NCBI GenBank assembly: GCA_016280355.1
Contig: JAEEGO010000083.1
Location: 1-34,125, forward strand
Reading direction: 5' to 3'
DNA length: 34,125 nucleotides
Source: Lachnospiraceae bacterium
GTDB lineage: Bacteria > Bacillota > Clostridia > Lachnospirales > Lachnospiraceae
Part shown: piece by piece, positions 23,678 through 30,239 of the stretch
Position numbering within the stretch: the stretch's first letter is position 1
How the letters are laid out: each line of letters begins with the position of its first letter
Made by a program: the position numbers and the translations under genes
Notes under the pieces: model-generated
The model's input: the letters and a program-made list of their open reading frames with translations, nothing else
Database searches by the model: none
What the model was told of the DNA's origin: nothing

Positions 23678-24363
23678 TACTTAAAGACCTCACTCGCACC
23701 ATGCTGGGCCTGCTCTGACGTGAATCCCTCATATTCCAGCTGCTGCTTGAGACTATCTTGAGAGAATCCGCCCATGTCCATATAGCTCTCGGCACATTTT
23801 ACAGCCTGTTCATTCCAATCAGCCCCGCAATTCTCGGCGCCATACTGGGCCTGATCCGGAGTGAATTTCTCATATTCCAGCTGCTTCGCAAGTCCGCTCT
23901 GGCTGAAAGCCTGATGATCGAGATATTGCGCGGCAGACTTGAGAGCCTGCTCCATCCAGTCGGCTCCGCAATTATCAGCGGCCCATGTAGCATCATCAGT
24001 AGAGAATCCCTCATATTCCAGCTGACCAATGAGGCCATCATGTGAGAAGGCCGTGTGGCTGAGATATTGCGTCGCAGACTTGAGCGCCCGGTTCTGCTCT
24101 GTCGTTCCTTGCGGGAGATCCGCGGCAGCACTAACCTCGGCACCGGCATCCTCGAGAACCTTCTGGAGATCATCGACAGCCTTCGAGAGATCCTCAGCGG
24201 CTTTGGATACCGATTCGGATGCAGCCTCTGACGAAGCCTCCTCTGTCGAAACCTCTTCGGTCTGAGGCTCGGAAGTACCCGCTGATGAGTCAGAGCTCAC
24301 ACAGCCCACCAAAAGAGCGGCGCTCGTTACAGCGCCAAGTACAACAGCAGCATATTTTTTCAT
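23677..24363 (-). CDS. Ltp-type surface lipoprotein, probable superinfection exclusion
   Basis: This 228-residue lipoprotein starts at the ATG 24363, where GGAAAGGA has better spacing than for the GTG at 24369. It has a lipoprotein signal with lipobox LLVGC (Cys about residue 21), then a Ser/Glu-rich spacer. Three tandem 47-residue repeats follow, each with the pattern ALKSAxQYLxxxAFSxxGL, QLEYExF, and A, ending in NCGADW; DNA period is 141 bp. This is the host-cell-surface-exposed lipoprotein (Ltp) repeat. In Streptococcus phage TP-J34 an Ltp lipoprotein blocks DNA injection by related phages. It is encoded with the lysogeny genes, supporting the same role here, which remains inference. Confidence 0.88.
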   Translation of the reverse strand: MKKYAAVVLGAVTSAALLVGCVSSDSSAGTSEPQTEEVSTEEASSEAASESVSKAAEDLSKAVDDLQKVLEDAGAEVSAAADLPQGTTEQNRALKSATQYLSHTAFSHDGLIGQLEYEGFSTDDATWAADNCGADWMEQALKSAAQYLDHQAFSQSGLAKQLEYEKFTPDQAQYGAENCGADWNEQAVKCAESYMDMGGFSQDSLKQQLEYEGFTSEQAQHGASEVFK

Positions 24364-24378
24364 TTTCACATCCTTTCC

Positions 24379-24398
24379 GGAGAATAAAAGAATTCTCC
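24379..24398. other. Inverted repeat in the lipoprotein leader
   Basis: A 7-bp inverted repeat GGAGAAT/ATTCTCC with a 6-nt AT-rich loop lies directly upstream of the ribosome site of the lipoprotein gene. It could be a protein-binding site or an mRNA hairpin. No clear promoter hexamer pair for the leftward lipoprotein-integrase unit was found beside it. Confidence 0.4.
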
Positions 24399-24412
24399 CA
24401 AAACATCATCCG

Positions 24413-24435
24413 GTGTCTATAATAGGCTTCGACAC
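24413..24435 (+). promoter_or_regulatory. Candidate promoter -10 with overlapping inverted repeat
   Basis: A perfect TATAAT (24418-24423) lies 39 bases before a small rightward gene, but no good -35 is present at 16-18 nt. The -10 lies inside an inverted repeat GTGTC-N13-GACAC that could be an operator. Regulator unknown. Confidence 0.4.
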
Positions 24436-24461
24436 TTTAGAAGTCAAAAGGAGGAAGCAAA

Positions 24462-24572
24462 ATGAAAAAGGCATACGAGAGAGCGATCATCGAATTGCTG
24501 GAGCAGACGGATGAGGAATATCTAAAGAAAATTTACACATTACTAAAGGAGCATAAAAAAAAGAAGGGCTGA
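24462..24572 (+). CDS. 36-residue hypothetical protein convergent to the repressor
   Basis: This very small ORF (MKKAYERAIIELLEQTDEEY, then a Lys-rich tail) has a perfect AAAGGAGG and ends inside a terminator hairpin shared with the convergent repressor gene. It is predicted to be one or two amphipathic helices. I recognise no family. The strong ribosome site, promoter-like -10 and terminator suggest a real monocistronic transcript. Confidence 0.6.
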   Translation: MKKAYERAIIELLEQTDEEYLKKIYTLLKEHKKKKG

Positions 24573-24586
24573 CGCCCTCCTTTTTA
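24561..24586. terminator. Bidirectional terminator between small ORF and repressor
   Basis: An AGGGC-TGAC-GCCCT hairpin is flanked by A-rich sequence on the left and CCTTTTTATTT on the right. It serves the rightward 36-residue ORF and, read on the minus strand, the repressor gene ending at 24584. Confidence 0.8.
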
Positions 24587-24943
24587 TTTGAGGAGACCCG
24601 AGATAAAACTGTCGATAACCTCCTGAGACTTCGGATCGAGCTGCTGATAGCGGTCGAGGATGTTCAGGATCAGGTCATACGTCGGGCTGTCCCTGTCGAG
24701 CAGATCGGCCACAATGGCAGCGGTGCGATCTTCCGGGAGATCATACATCTCACCGTCTCCAGTCCTGAGCCATCTCTCTGATATATTAAACTCTTTGCAG
24801 ATTAACTTGACGACTGCATCGCTGATCCCGCTTTTTCCTGTTTCATACAAGGCAACAGTATTTCTTTTTATTCCGATTTTATCTGCGAATTCCTGCTGAG
24901 TTAGTCTTACTGAGTTCCTGATCAGTTTAATCCTGTTATTCAT
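24584..24943 (-). CDS. CI-like repressor, XRE helix-turn-helix
   Basis: I chose ATG 24943, with GGAGGT seven bases upstream, over TTG 24958. The 119-residue product has an N-terminal XRE helix-turn-helix (LTQQEFADKIGIKRNTVALYETGK, residues about 14-37). A short C-terminal helical region follows (YDLILNILDRYQQLDPKSQ), probably for dimerisation. There is no LexA-like peptidase domain. Induction would therefore need an antirepressor or another signal rather than RecA-driven autocleavage. It is transcribed divergently from the early operon across a shared operator. Confidence 0.9.
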   Translation of the reverse strand: MNNRIKLIRNSVRLTQQEFADKIGIKRNTVALYETGKSGISDAVVKLICKEFNISERWLRTGDGEMYDLPEDRTAAIVADLLDRDSPTYDLILNILDRYQQLDPKSQEVIDSFISGLLK

Positions 24944-24963
24944 ATCAATCACCTCCAAAAACT

Positions 24964-24992
24964 ATATTAACAGAGCAATGTCATTCAATCAA
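24964..24992 (-). promoter_or_regulatory. Repressor promoter
   Basis: On the minus strand TTGATT, a 17-nt spacer and TAATAT lie 21 bases upstream of the repressor ATG. The -35 overlaps the left half of the operator. Confidence 0.7.
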
Positions 24993-25006
24993 CAAAAATA
25001 TGTTGA
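24989..25006. promoter_or_regulatory. Central repressor operator
   Basis: The perfect inverted repeat TCAACA-N6-TGTTGA overlaps the -35 elements of both divergent promoters. A further ATGTTGA at 25010-25016 repeats the 25000-25006 half-site one helical turn away, and an inverted TCAACAT lies at 25044-25050. These are the likely repressor-binding half-sites. Confidence 0.72.
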
Positions 25007-25031
25007 CAAATGTTGAGTCACTATATATTAT
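25003..25031 (+). promoter_or_regulatory. Early rightward promoter
   Basis: Consensus TTGACA (25003-25008), a 17-nt spacer and TATTAT (25026-25031) precede the first early gene. It is the strongest promoter match I saw in the window, and the operator covers its -35. Confidence 0.85.
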
Positions 25032-25065
25032 TATGTCAGTAGTTCAACATGAAGGGGTCAATGAC

Positions 25066-25290
25066 ATGGCTAAATACTACATCTATTATTCAAGGCCCAT
25101 CAGTAAAAAGCGCTTTTATAAGCGAGACAAGACTCTGGACACGTGGAGCGACTACCGGCCCGAGTGCTGGCAGTTCACTGAGGAGGCAGCGGCCCGGATC
25201 GTCCAGAGGAGGAACGCTGCAGCTGACAAAAATCGAATGTACAAAGCACATCCGGAGTACAAGCCGGAATATGGCACAGAGATGGCCTGA
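25066..25290 (+). CDS. First early gene, hypothetical
   Basis: The protein is 74 residues from ATG 25066 (AAGGGG upstream); the longer ORF-track start at 25000 lies inside the promoter. It is rich in Tyr, Arg and Lys (AKYYIYYSRPISKKRFYKRD, later QFTEEAAARIVQRRNAA). Not recognised. As first gene under repressor control it could be a Cro-like or antirepressor function, but no helix-turn-helix is evident. Confidence 0.7.
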   Translation: MAKYYIYYSRPISKKRFYKRDKTLDTWSDYRPECWQFTEEAAARIVQRRNAAADKNRMYKAHPEYKPEYGTEMA

Positions 25291-25301
25291 AAGGAGACAA
25301 G

Positions 25302-25451
25302 ATGGACAAGACAATCGAGATCAAAGTGAAAGAGACAGCCGAGAAGCTGGAGAAGCTCGACGCGGAGAGCCTGCGGATCATTGACAGCGGAATCTCGCTG
25401 CTCGCAGCTCGTCAGGAGCTCGACAAGAAGGAGCTGGCTACAGCGCAGTAA
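25302..25451 (+). CDS. Small helical hypothetical protein
   Basis: This 49-residue ORF (MDKTIEIKVKETAEKLEKLD onward) is preceded by AAGGAGA. It is probably a single long amphipathic helix. Its stop overlaps the next ATG (TAATG), indicating coupled translation. Not recognised. Confidence 0.6.
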   Translation: MDKTIEIKVKETAEKLEKLDAESLRIIDSGISLLAARQELDKKELATAQ

Positions 25452-25678
25452 TGGAAGCAGACGTCATTCGCGAAGCGTTCAAAAGAGCGGGCATCCGGAG
25501 CGATCTCGCAATATCTGCAGAGACAGGGATGAACTACGACAGGCTGCACAAGAGAAGGCTCGCGCCGGGCCGGATCGGAGCGCTGACGATGGCAGAGCTG
25601 AGACTATTCATCCGTCACTCATGTCTGACGGACGAAGACATCATCAAGATAGTGAGGGGAGACAAATGCAAAAGATAA
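25451..25678 (+). CDS. Small helix-turn-helix-like protein
   Basis: The 75-residue protein has the pattern REAFKRAGIRSDLAISAETG, then YDRLHKRRL and MAELRLFIRH. This resembles compact Cro/CI-type helix-turn-helix proteins of phage early regions. The conserved Gln of classic XRE domains is not obvious, so DNA binding is inference. It is co-transcribed with its neighbours, with overlaps on both sides. Confidence 0.6.
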   Translation: MEADVIREAFKRAGIRSDLAISAETGMNYDRLHKRRLAPGRIGALTMAELRLFIRHSCLTDEDIIKIVRGDKCKR

Positions 25679-26244
25679 TCGGAGTTATATGCTCAATCGG
25701 AGTCCTGGCGTTCTGCATGGTCGCAGGAGCAGCCGGATATAAACAGATCACACTCGCCGAGACAAAGCCGGCCGAAGTTGCACCGGTGCAACCTCAAGAG
25801 CCGAAGCCCGTCTCGGAGAATTCCACCCAAATCGTCAACTATTACATATCAGCCAACACGGCAATCATTAACCAGACCGAAGAGAAGGCTCTTCTGATCC
25901 CGGAGGATGACGACCTCGAGCTTCTGGCCGCTTGCGTAGAAGCCGAAGCCGGGAACCAGTCCCTATACGGAAAGAGGCTCGTCGCTGACGTGATCCTGAA
26001 CCGAGTGGACTCGGATGTATTCCCGGACACAATATCCGGAGTAATATCACAGCCCGGACAGTTCTCGGTATATTCGAACGGCATCCTGCAGAAGACAGAT
26101 CCGTCAGATGAGACCTACACAGCCATCTATATGGAGCTCGAAGAGAGGAGCTATCCTTCGCTCATGTTCTTTAACTGCGGAGGCTTCCTTCCTTACGGAG
26201 AGCCGTGGAGACAGGTCGGCGATCATTACTTTTCTACATTATAA
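25666..26244 (+). CDS. SleB-like cell wall hydrolase with N-terminal membrane anchor
   Basis: ATG 25666 lies inside the preceding gene; the ORF-track start at 25381 is a shadow extension. The 192-residue product has an N-terminal hydrophobic segment (GVICSIGVLAFCMVAGAAG) that can be a signal or anchor, then a Pro/Glu-rich spacer. From about residue 85 it has a SleB/hydrolase_2-like domain: LELLAACVEAEAGNQSLYGKRLVADVILNRV with the presumed catalytic Glu, and ISQPGQFSVY. SleB enzymes are lytic transglycosylases of spore cortex. Its place in the early operon, apart from the lysis cassette, is unusual. Confidence 0.8.
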   Translation: MQKIIGVICSIGVLAFCMVAGAAGYKQITLAETKPAEVAPVQPQEPKPVSENSTQIVNYYISANTAIINQTEEKALLIPEDDDLELLAACVEAEAGNQSLYGKRLVADVILNRVDSDVFPDTISGVISQPGQFSVYSNGILQKTDPSDETYTAIYMELEERSYPSLMFFNCGGFLPYGEPWRQVGDHYFSTL

Positions 26245-26256
26245 AAGGAGGACAAG

Positions 26257-26424
26257 ATGCAGGACTGGATCAAAGCATTCGCGGTCGGATTCGGCACCAT
26301 AGCATTCATCGGTTTCATAATGCTGATGGCCTCGATCCTGCCGTGGCAGGGATACGTCGCACTGTCATTCATTCTTCTGACCATCATCTCATATTTAGGC
26401 ATAAAGGTGGACGAATGGGAGTAA
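26257..26424 (+). CDS. Small two-pass membrane protein
   Basis: This 55-residue ORF, shorter than the ORF-track cutoff, has AAAGGAGG upstream. Two hydrophobic segments (AFAVGFGTIAFIGFIMLMAS and YVALSFILLTIISYLGI) are separated by a short LPWQG turn. Located just after the membrane-anchored hydrolase. Function unknown. Confidence 0.6.
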   Translation: MQDWIKAFAVGFGTIAFIGFIMLMASILPWQGYVALSFILLTIISYLGIKVDEWE

Positions 26425-26639
26425 AGGCGAACACCAACATCCCGATCCAGTCGAAGGCGGACGTCTACGATCTCCTCTGCAGGGCATACGAGGAAGGTTC
26501 AAGGATGGACTGGACGCTCTTCGGCCGGAGGAAGTCGGGATATAACAGCATAGCAGAATATGTCGGATATGCCTTCAGCCAGCTGGCGATCCGGAACGGA
26601 TCACTCGCATCAGACGAGGCGAAACAGCTCGAATTATAA
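26415..26639 (+). CDS. Hypothetical protein
   Basis: The protein is 74 residues from ATG 26415, overlapping the membrane protein gene by 10 bases; the ORF-track start at 26205 is a shadow. Predicted helical (SKADVYDLLCRAYEEGSRMD, IAEYVGYAFSQLAIRNG). Not recognised. It lies 64 bases before the Rep-like gene. Confidence 0.6.
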   Translation: MGVKANTNIPIQSKADVYDLLCRAYEEGSRMDWTLFGRRKSGYNSIAEYVGYAFSQLAIRNGSLASDEAKQLEL

Positions 26640-26703
26640 GGGCCACAGAGAGCCTTTTGAAAGCTCGATAAACCGATTAACAATTCGACAGAGGGATAGT
26701 GAG

Positions 26704-27681
26704 ATGCCATACATGGAGAGGCGTGTGGTGGCCGGTCAGACCATAGAGGTCGAGCGCTACTACACCATCAGGACGGGAGCTCCGGAAGGAGCCAGGGCAA
26801 AAAGGGAGAAGCCTACACCCGAGAGAGTCAAAAAGAATAACGCAAGGAAGAGGGAGGACAACCTCCGGCAGCTGATGAACGCCAACTTCACAGACGAGGA
26901 CTTCATGAGCTGCACCCTGACCTACAGAAAGGGAGAGGAGCCGGAGTCGATCAGACAGGTCAGAGAGGACGCTGCAGACTTCGCCAGACGGTTCCGCAAG
27001 TGTGCGAGGGAGTTCGGACTCGAGCCCAAGTATATATACTGCATCGGCGCGGGACCTCACAGACGGCACATCCACATCACGGTCTCGAAGCTGCCGGACA
27101 TAGTGATCCTGACCGGATGCTGGACACACGGACACGTGAACATCACGCCGCTATACACGAAAGGCCAGTACAGAGATCTGGCTCACTACTACCTCGTGAA
27201 CGCAGAGGACACTCGCAAGCAGGAGGAGGAGCTGGGAGAGAAGCCGGGGAGACGGTTCATCTGCTCCCACAATATGACCAAGCCGAAGGTCACTAAAAAA
27301 TTGATAACGGCCAAGGAGTTCCGGGCCGAGCCGATACAGAGGAGCGAAAAATCAAAGTACTACATCGAGAAGGAGTCGGTGTGGTACGGGATCAGTGAAT
27401 TCACAGGGCTGCCGTTCCTGCGGTACACCCTCATGAAATTGGAGGAGAAGCATGGGAGAAATAAGACTGTACATCTGGACAGACGCGTCGCCCTTCCGGG
27501 CAGACAGAGCCGTCACACGATACGAGCTCGCATTCCTGAAAGAGGACAAGGTGATAGGGACACGCTCGGATCACTTCATTGCGGATCAGAATCAGCAGGG
27601 AGCGATCCTCGAGGGACTGATCGCAGCCATGACGAGGATACAAGACGGCAGCGGCATGAGCTTGACCATAATCTGTCATAA
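26704..27681 (+). CDS. HUH-type Rep-like protein (ORF2/G2P-like) with overlapping C-terminal extension
   Basis: I chose ATG 26704 (MPYMERRVVAGQTIEVERY). The 325-residue product has a first Rep motif SCTLTYR near residue 70, a HUH motif (H122-I-H124 in RRHIHITVS) and candidate catalytic tyrosines at 162/163 (AHYYLVN). This fits rolling-circle-type replication initiators of the G2P class, which nick one strand. The final 72 or so residues, after LEEKHGR, are Arg/His/Ser-rich and read through the RNase H-like gene in another frame. A TAA in a third frame at 27462 would give a normal short overlap, so the tail may result from an indel. Confidence 0.75.
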   Translation: MPYMERRVVAGQTIEVERYYTIRTGAPEGARAKREKPTPERVKKNNARKREDNLRQLMNANFTDEDFMSCTLTYRKGEEPESIRQVREDAADFARRFRKCAREFGLEPKYIYCIGAGPHRRHIHITVSKLPDIVILTGCWTHGHVNITPLYTKGQYRDLAHYYLVNAEDTRKQEEELGEKPGRRFICSHNMTKPKVTKKLITAKEFRAEPIQRSEKSKYYIEKESVWYGISEFTGLPFLRYTLMKLEEKHGRNKTVHLDRRVALPGRQSRHTIRARIPERGQGDRDTLGSLHCGSESAGSDPRGTDRSHDEDTRRQRHELDHNLS

Positions 27682-27919
27682 CCCTGGCGTCATAGCGGCC
27701 ATCAATCAGAGCCAGATCGCCACGTGGTCACGAAATGGCTGGAAGACCTCGAAGGGGAAGGAGGTGAAGCACACCGAGGCATGGCAGCGGATCGAGAAGC
27801 TGATCCGCGACAAGGTGGCCGACATCACAGCAAGACCTCCGGCCGGAGCAGACGATGAAGTCATGAGAAGGCTCGGAGCGGAGTCATTCGACGCACACAA
27901 GAACGTCAAAGGCGCATAA
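27452..27919 (+). CDS. RNase H-like protein
   Basis: The 155-residue protein begins IRLYIWTDASPFRADRAVTRYELAFL, the first beta hairpin of RNase H folds with its first catalytic Asp. An AILEGLIAAM helix with the expected Glu follows, then a strand (LTIICHNPGVIAAINQ) in which the usual third acidic residue is replaced by Asn. The C-terminal ADDEVMRRLGAESF may supply the last acidic residue. GGAGGAG precedes the ATG. It probably removes RNA primers or R-loops in replication if active; the Asn makes this uncertain. Confidence 0.68.
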   Translation: MGEIRLYIWTDASPFRADRAVTRYELAFLKEDKVIGTRSDHFIADQNQQGAILEGLIAAMTRIQDGSGMSLTIICHNPGVIAAINQSQIATWSRNGWKTSKGKEVKHTEAWQRIEKLIRDKVADITARPPAGADDEVMRRLGAESFDAHKNVKGA

Positions 27920-27938
27920 ATCCCCGGAGGGGAAGAAA

Positions 27939-28016
27939 TTGGATGATGAAATTACAAGGCTTTCAAGGCTCCGGAATAGGCGGAAACCGCATAAAGCCAA
28001 AAGGAGGAACAAATGA
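27939..28016 (+). CDS. Possible 25-residue basic leader peptide
   Basis: A short ORF from TTG 27939, with GGAGGGG about seven bases upstream, encodes a very basic peptide (DEITRLSRLRNRRKPHKAKR). It ends in an ATGA overlap with the ParB-like gene. Composition and coupling make translation plausible, but length makes it uncertain. Confidence 0.4.
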   Translation: MDDEITRLSRLRNRRKPHKAKRRNK

Positions 28017-29371
28017 AAATAACACAGATACCCGTCAATCAGCTGCAGCACCATCCTGACAATCCTCGCGATGAGTATGACATAGACGATCTCGTCGAGA
28101 GCGTAAAGGAAAACGGCATTCTGCAGCCCCTCACCGTAGTCCAGAAGAGCCTCACCCTCTACTACGTTGTGGCAGGGAACCGTCGTCTGGAGGCTGCTAT
28201 GGCAGCGGATCTCGATGAAGTCCCCTGCATCGTCTCAAAGATGGACGAAAAAGAGCAGGCGACGATCATGCTGATCGAGAATATGCAGAGAAAAAACCTC
28301 ACGCCCTACGAAGAGGGAAAGGGCGTGCAGATGTGTCTCGATCTCGGAATGACAGAGGCAGATCTGGCAAAGAAGACCGGATTCAGCAAGGACACCATCC
28401 GCCACAGGAAAAAGCTGTCTGAGCTCGATCAGGACAAGCTCAAGGAAAAATGCAAAGACGGACAGATCTCCATGCAGGATCTCATCAAGCTGGAGCAGAT
28501 AAAAGATCCGGAAGCAAAGAACAAGATTCTGGAGAGCATCGGCACAAATAACTTTAACTTCGAGATACAGAATGCCCTCTCAGCTCAGGAGCGACAGAAA
28601 AAGATGACAGCCATCCGCTTGAAGCTGGAGACATTCGCCGAGGAGATGCCGGAAGACTGGGCGGACTCAGAATTCGAGGTCAAGGTGTGGGGAGTACCGG
28701 AATCATTTGAGATCCCGGAAGACGCAGACGAGAGAGACTACGTCTTCATCCATCAATACCCTGGAAAATCATACGAGAGCTTCAAGCTCTACGCACGCAA
28801 GATCGAGGAGGAAGAGGACGAGGATGACGAACTGCAGGAGATTGACACGAAATGGTCTCGCCTCAACACTATGAGAGATAAGTTCCGAGTCATCAACGAG
28901 GCTTTCAAGCACACCAGGCAGGAATATGTCGTCACTCATGCCAGCGCCATGAATGCAGAGGATCTCCTGATGTGGTGCGGATACATCTTCCTCTCGGACG
29001 AATTCGATTACGCCGGCCCCGATGAAAAGATCTACGACTTGCCGGCACCCTTCAAAAAAGCCACAGACGCATTATATACAAACCTTTCCATGTACGCAGA
29101 GCTGACAGGATCAGAATTCGACACAGAATTCAATGGATCTCCGAGAGGATTCAACTCGGCCATGACCATCATGATATACACAGCCCTCGAAAATCTCGGC
29201 AATATGCACGCAGACTACAATGGCGTCTATAAGGAGAACGATCCGGATGCGGATATTTTATACGACTTCCTCGACAAGCTCGGATATATTCCCAGCGACG
29301 CAGAAAAGCAGATGCTGGATGGAACACATAAATACTACAAAGAGGCAAGCGAAATACAGGAGGAATTCTAA
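28013..29371 (+). CDS. ParB-like nuclease-domain protein
   Basis: This 452-residue protein has an N-terminal ParB domain: VNQLQHHPDNPRDEYDIDDL, VVAGNRRLEAAMAAD (the GxRR box) and IENMQRKNLTPYEEGKG. A helix-turn-helix follows (MTEADLAKKTGFSKDTIRHRKKL). A long acidic C-terminal half (EEEEDEDDELQEID) is of unknown fold. Phage ParB-like proteins act in replication, partition or as nucleases. With the Rep-like and RNase H-like genes just upstream, a replication-complex role is most likely. The stop overlaps the next ATG (TAATG). AAAGGAGG precedes the start. Confidence 0.85.
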   Translation: MKITQIPVNQLQHHPDNPRDEYDIDDLVESVKENGILQPLTVVQKSLTLYYVVAGNRRLEAAMAADLDEVPCIVSKMDEKEQATIMLIENMQRKNLTPYEEGKGVQMCLDLGMTEADLAKKTGFSKDTIRHRKKLSELDQDKLKEKCKDGQISMQDLIKLEQIKDPEAKNKILESIGTNNFNFEIQNALSAQERQKKMTAIRLKLETFAEEMPEDWADSEFEVKVWGVPESFEIPEDADERDYVFIHQYPGKSYESFKLYARKIEEEEDEDDELQEIDTKWSRLNTMRDKFRVINEAFKHTRQEYVVTHASAMNAEDLLMWCGYIFLSDEFDYAGPDEKIYDLPAPFKKATDALYTNLSMYAELTGSEFDTEFNGSPRGFNSAMTIMIYTALENLGNMHADYNGVYKENDPDADILYDFLDKLGYIPSDAEKQMLDGTHKYYKEASEIQEEF

Positions 29372-29790
29372 TGGCAAAGACAGAGAAACCCGAAGACCTG
29401 AACAAAGGCAGACTGATCGACACGGTCGGAACGTGCAAATACTGCAAGAACAACGTCTTCATCAAAGCAGCACCGGACTCGACACAGGAAGAGCTCGACG
29501 AGATCGCTTCACAGGCTTGCGACTGCAGGGACGGCAAAGACGCGAGAGAGCTCGAGACCTCAGTGAGAGTCCTGACGCAAAAGATCAACGACAGATATAG
29601 CGGGATGCCCGAAGATGCACGAAGAGCACTCATCTCCTGCCTCAAGCCGGTGGCATACGGCAAGCTCGACAAGGTAAGCGTCAAGGTGGACGACGCCACC
29701 ACGATCAAGATCTACAGATCGACCAAGGGCCTGAACCTGAAGCGCACCGTCAAAGAAGACGACATCATGGACGAATGGAGCCCATCATGA
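29371..29790 (+). CDS. Putative zinc-binding hypothetical protein
   Basis: The 139-residue protein has GTCKYCKNNVFI and later QACDCRD, giving four Cys in CxxC and CxC pairs that could bind zinc. A helical segment and a basic C-terminus (IKIYRSTKGLNLKRTVKEDD) follow. It is translationally coupled to the ParB-like gene. Not recognised; a replication or transcription accessory role is suggested only by context. Confidence 0.68.
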   Translation: MAKTEKPEDLNKGRLIDTVGTCKYCKNNVFIKAAPDSTQEELDEIASQACDCRDGKDARELETSVRVLTQKINDRYSGMPEDARRALISCLKPVAYGKLDKVSVKVDDATTIKIYRSTKGLNLKRTVKEDDIMDEWSPS

Positions 29791-30134
29791 GCATAGTGAC
29801 AGAGTACGAATGCTTGAGCGCATTCTCAGCCCGGCCGAAGGAGTGTGACCATCATCTCATATACGGCACCGGACTCCGAGAGCTGGCAGACAAAGACGGA
29901 CTGATCCTGCCGCTATGCCACGACGAGCACACCATCTGCAAAGACGGAGACAGGACACAGATCATCCACGGGAACGCGGCAGCGGGCAAGCTATCCAAGA
30001 TGCTCGGAGAGGTCATCTGGGAGCAGGACTACATAGCTCGAAGGCTCGCCATTGCGACAGAATCGACAGCAGACCTCTGGAGAGCGGAAGCGAGAGAGCA
30101 GTTCCTGAAGCGGTACGGGATCAAGTTCCTATGA
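29787..30134 (+). CDS. Putative zinc-binding / HNH-like early protein
   Basis: Start ATG 29787 is in an ATGA overlap; 29775 is the alternative. The 115-residue product has ECDHHLIYG, LPLCHDEHTICKDG and HGNAAAG. This Cys/His arrangement resembles HNH-like recombination proteins (NinG/DUF-type) found in phage early regions. A complete HNH catalytic triad cannot be assigned with confidence. The helical C-terminus ends EAREQFLKRYGIKF. Confidence 0.6.
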   Translation: MSIVTEYECLSAFSARPKECDHHLIYGTGLRELADKDGLILPLCHDEHTICKDGDRTQIIHGNAAAGKLSKMLGEVIWEQDYIARRLAIATESTADLWRAEAREQFLKRYGIKFL

Positions 30135-30213
30135 TCACCAAAACGTGGTGAGGGGCGGATATATCACGGTGAGCCTCCGGTGGCAGCGGCGCCCCAGCCA
30201 TCAAGCCGGAGGC
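30135..30213 (+). other. Structured intergenic region with two hairpins
   Basis: A perfect 6-bp hairpin TCACCA-AAACG-TGGTGA (30135-30151) overlaps the stop codon region of the previous gene. It is followed by a long 8-bp stem GCCTCCGG/CCGGAGGC (30173-30180 with 30206-30213) enclosing a TGGC/GCCA stem around GGCGCC. No T-tract follows on the plus strand. It could be a regulatory leader, an RNase site, or a small RNA. Confidence 0.55.
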
Positions 30214-30239
30214 AATAAAAAAAGACAGGAGGATAAACA

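Noticed and set aside
23728-24021. CRISPR-like regularly spaced repeats (CTCATATTCCAG three times, 141 bp apart)
   Set aside because: They are part of a coding sequence with 47-residue protein repeats, and the intervening sequences are also similar.
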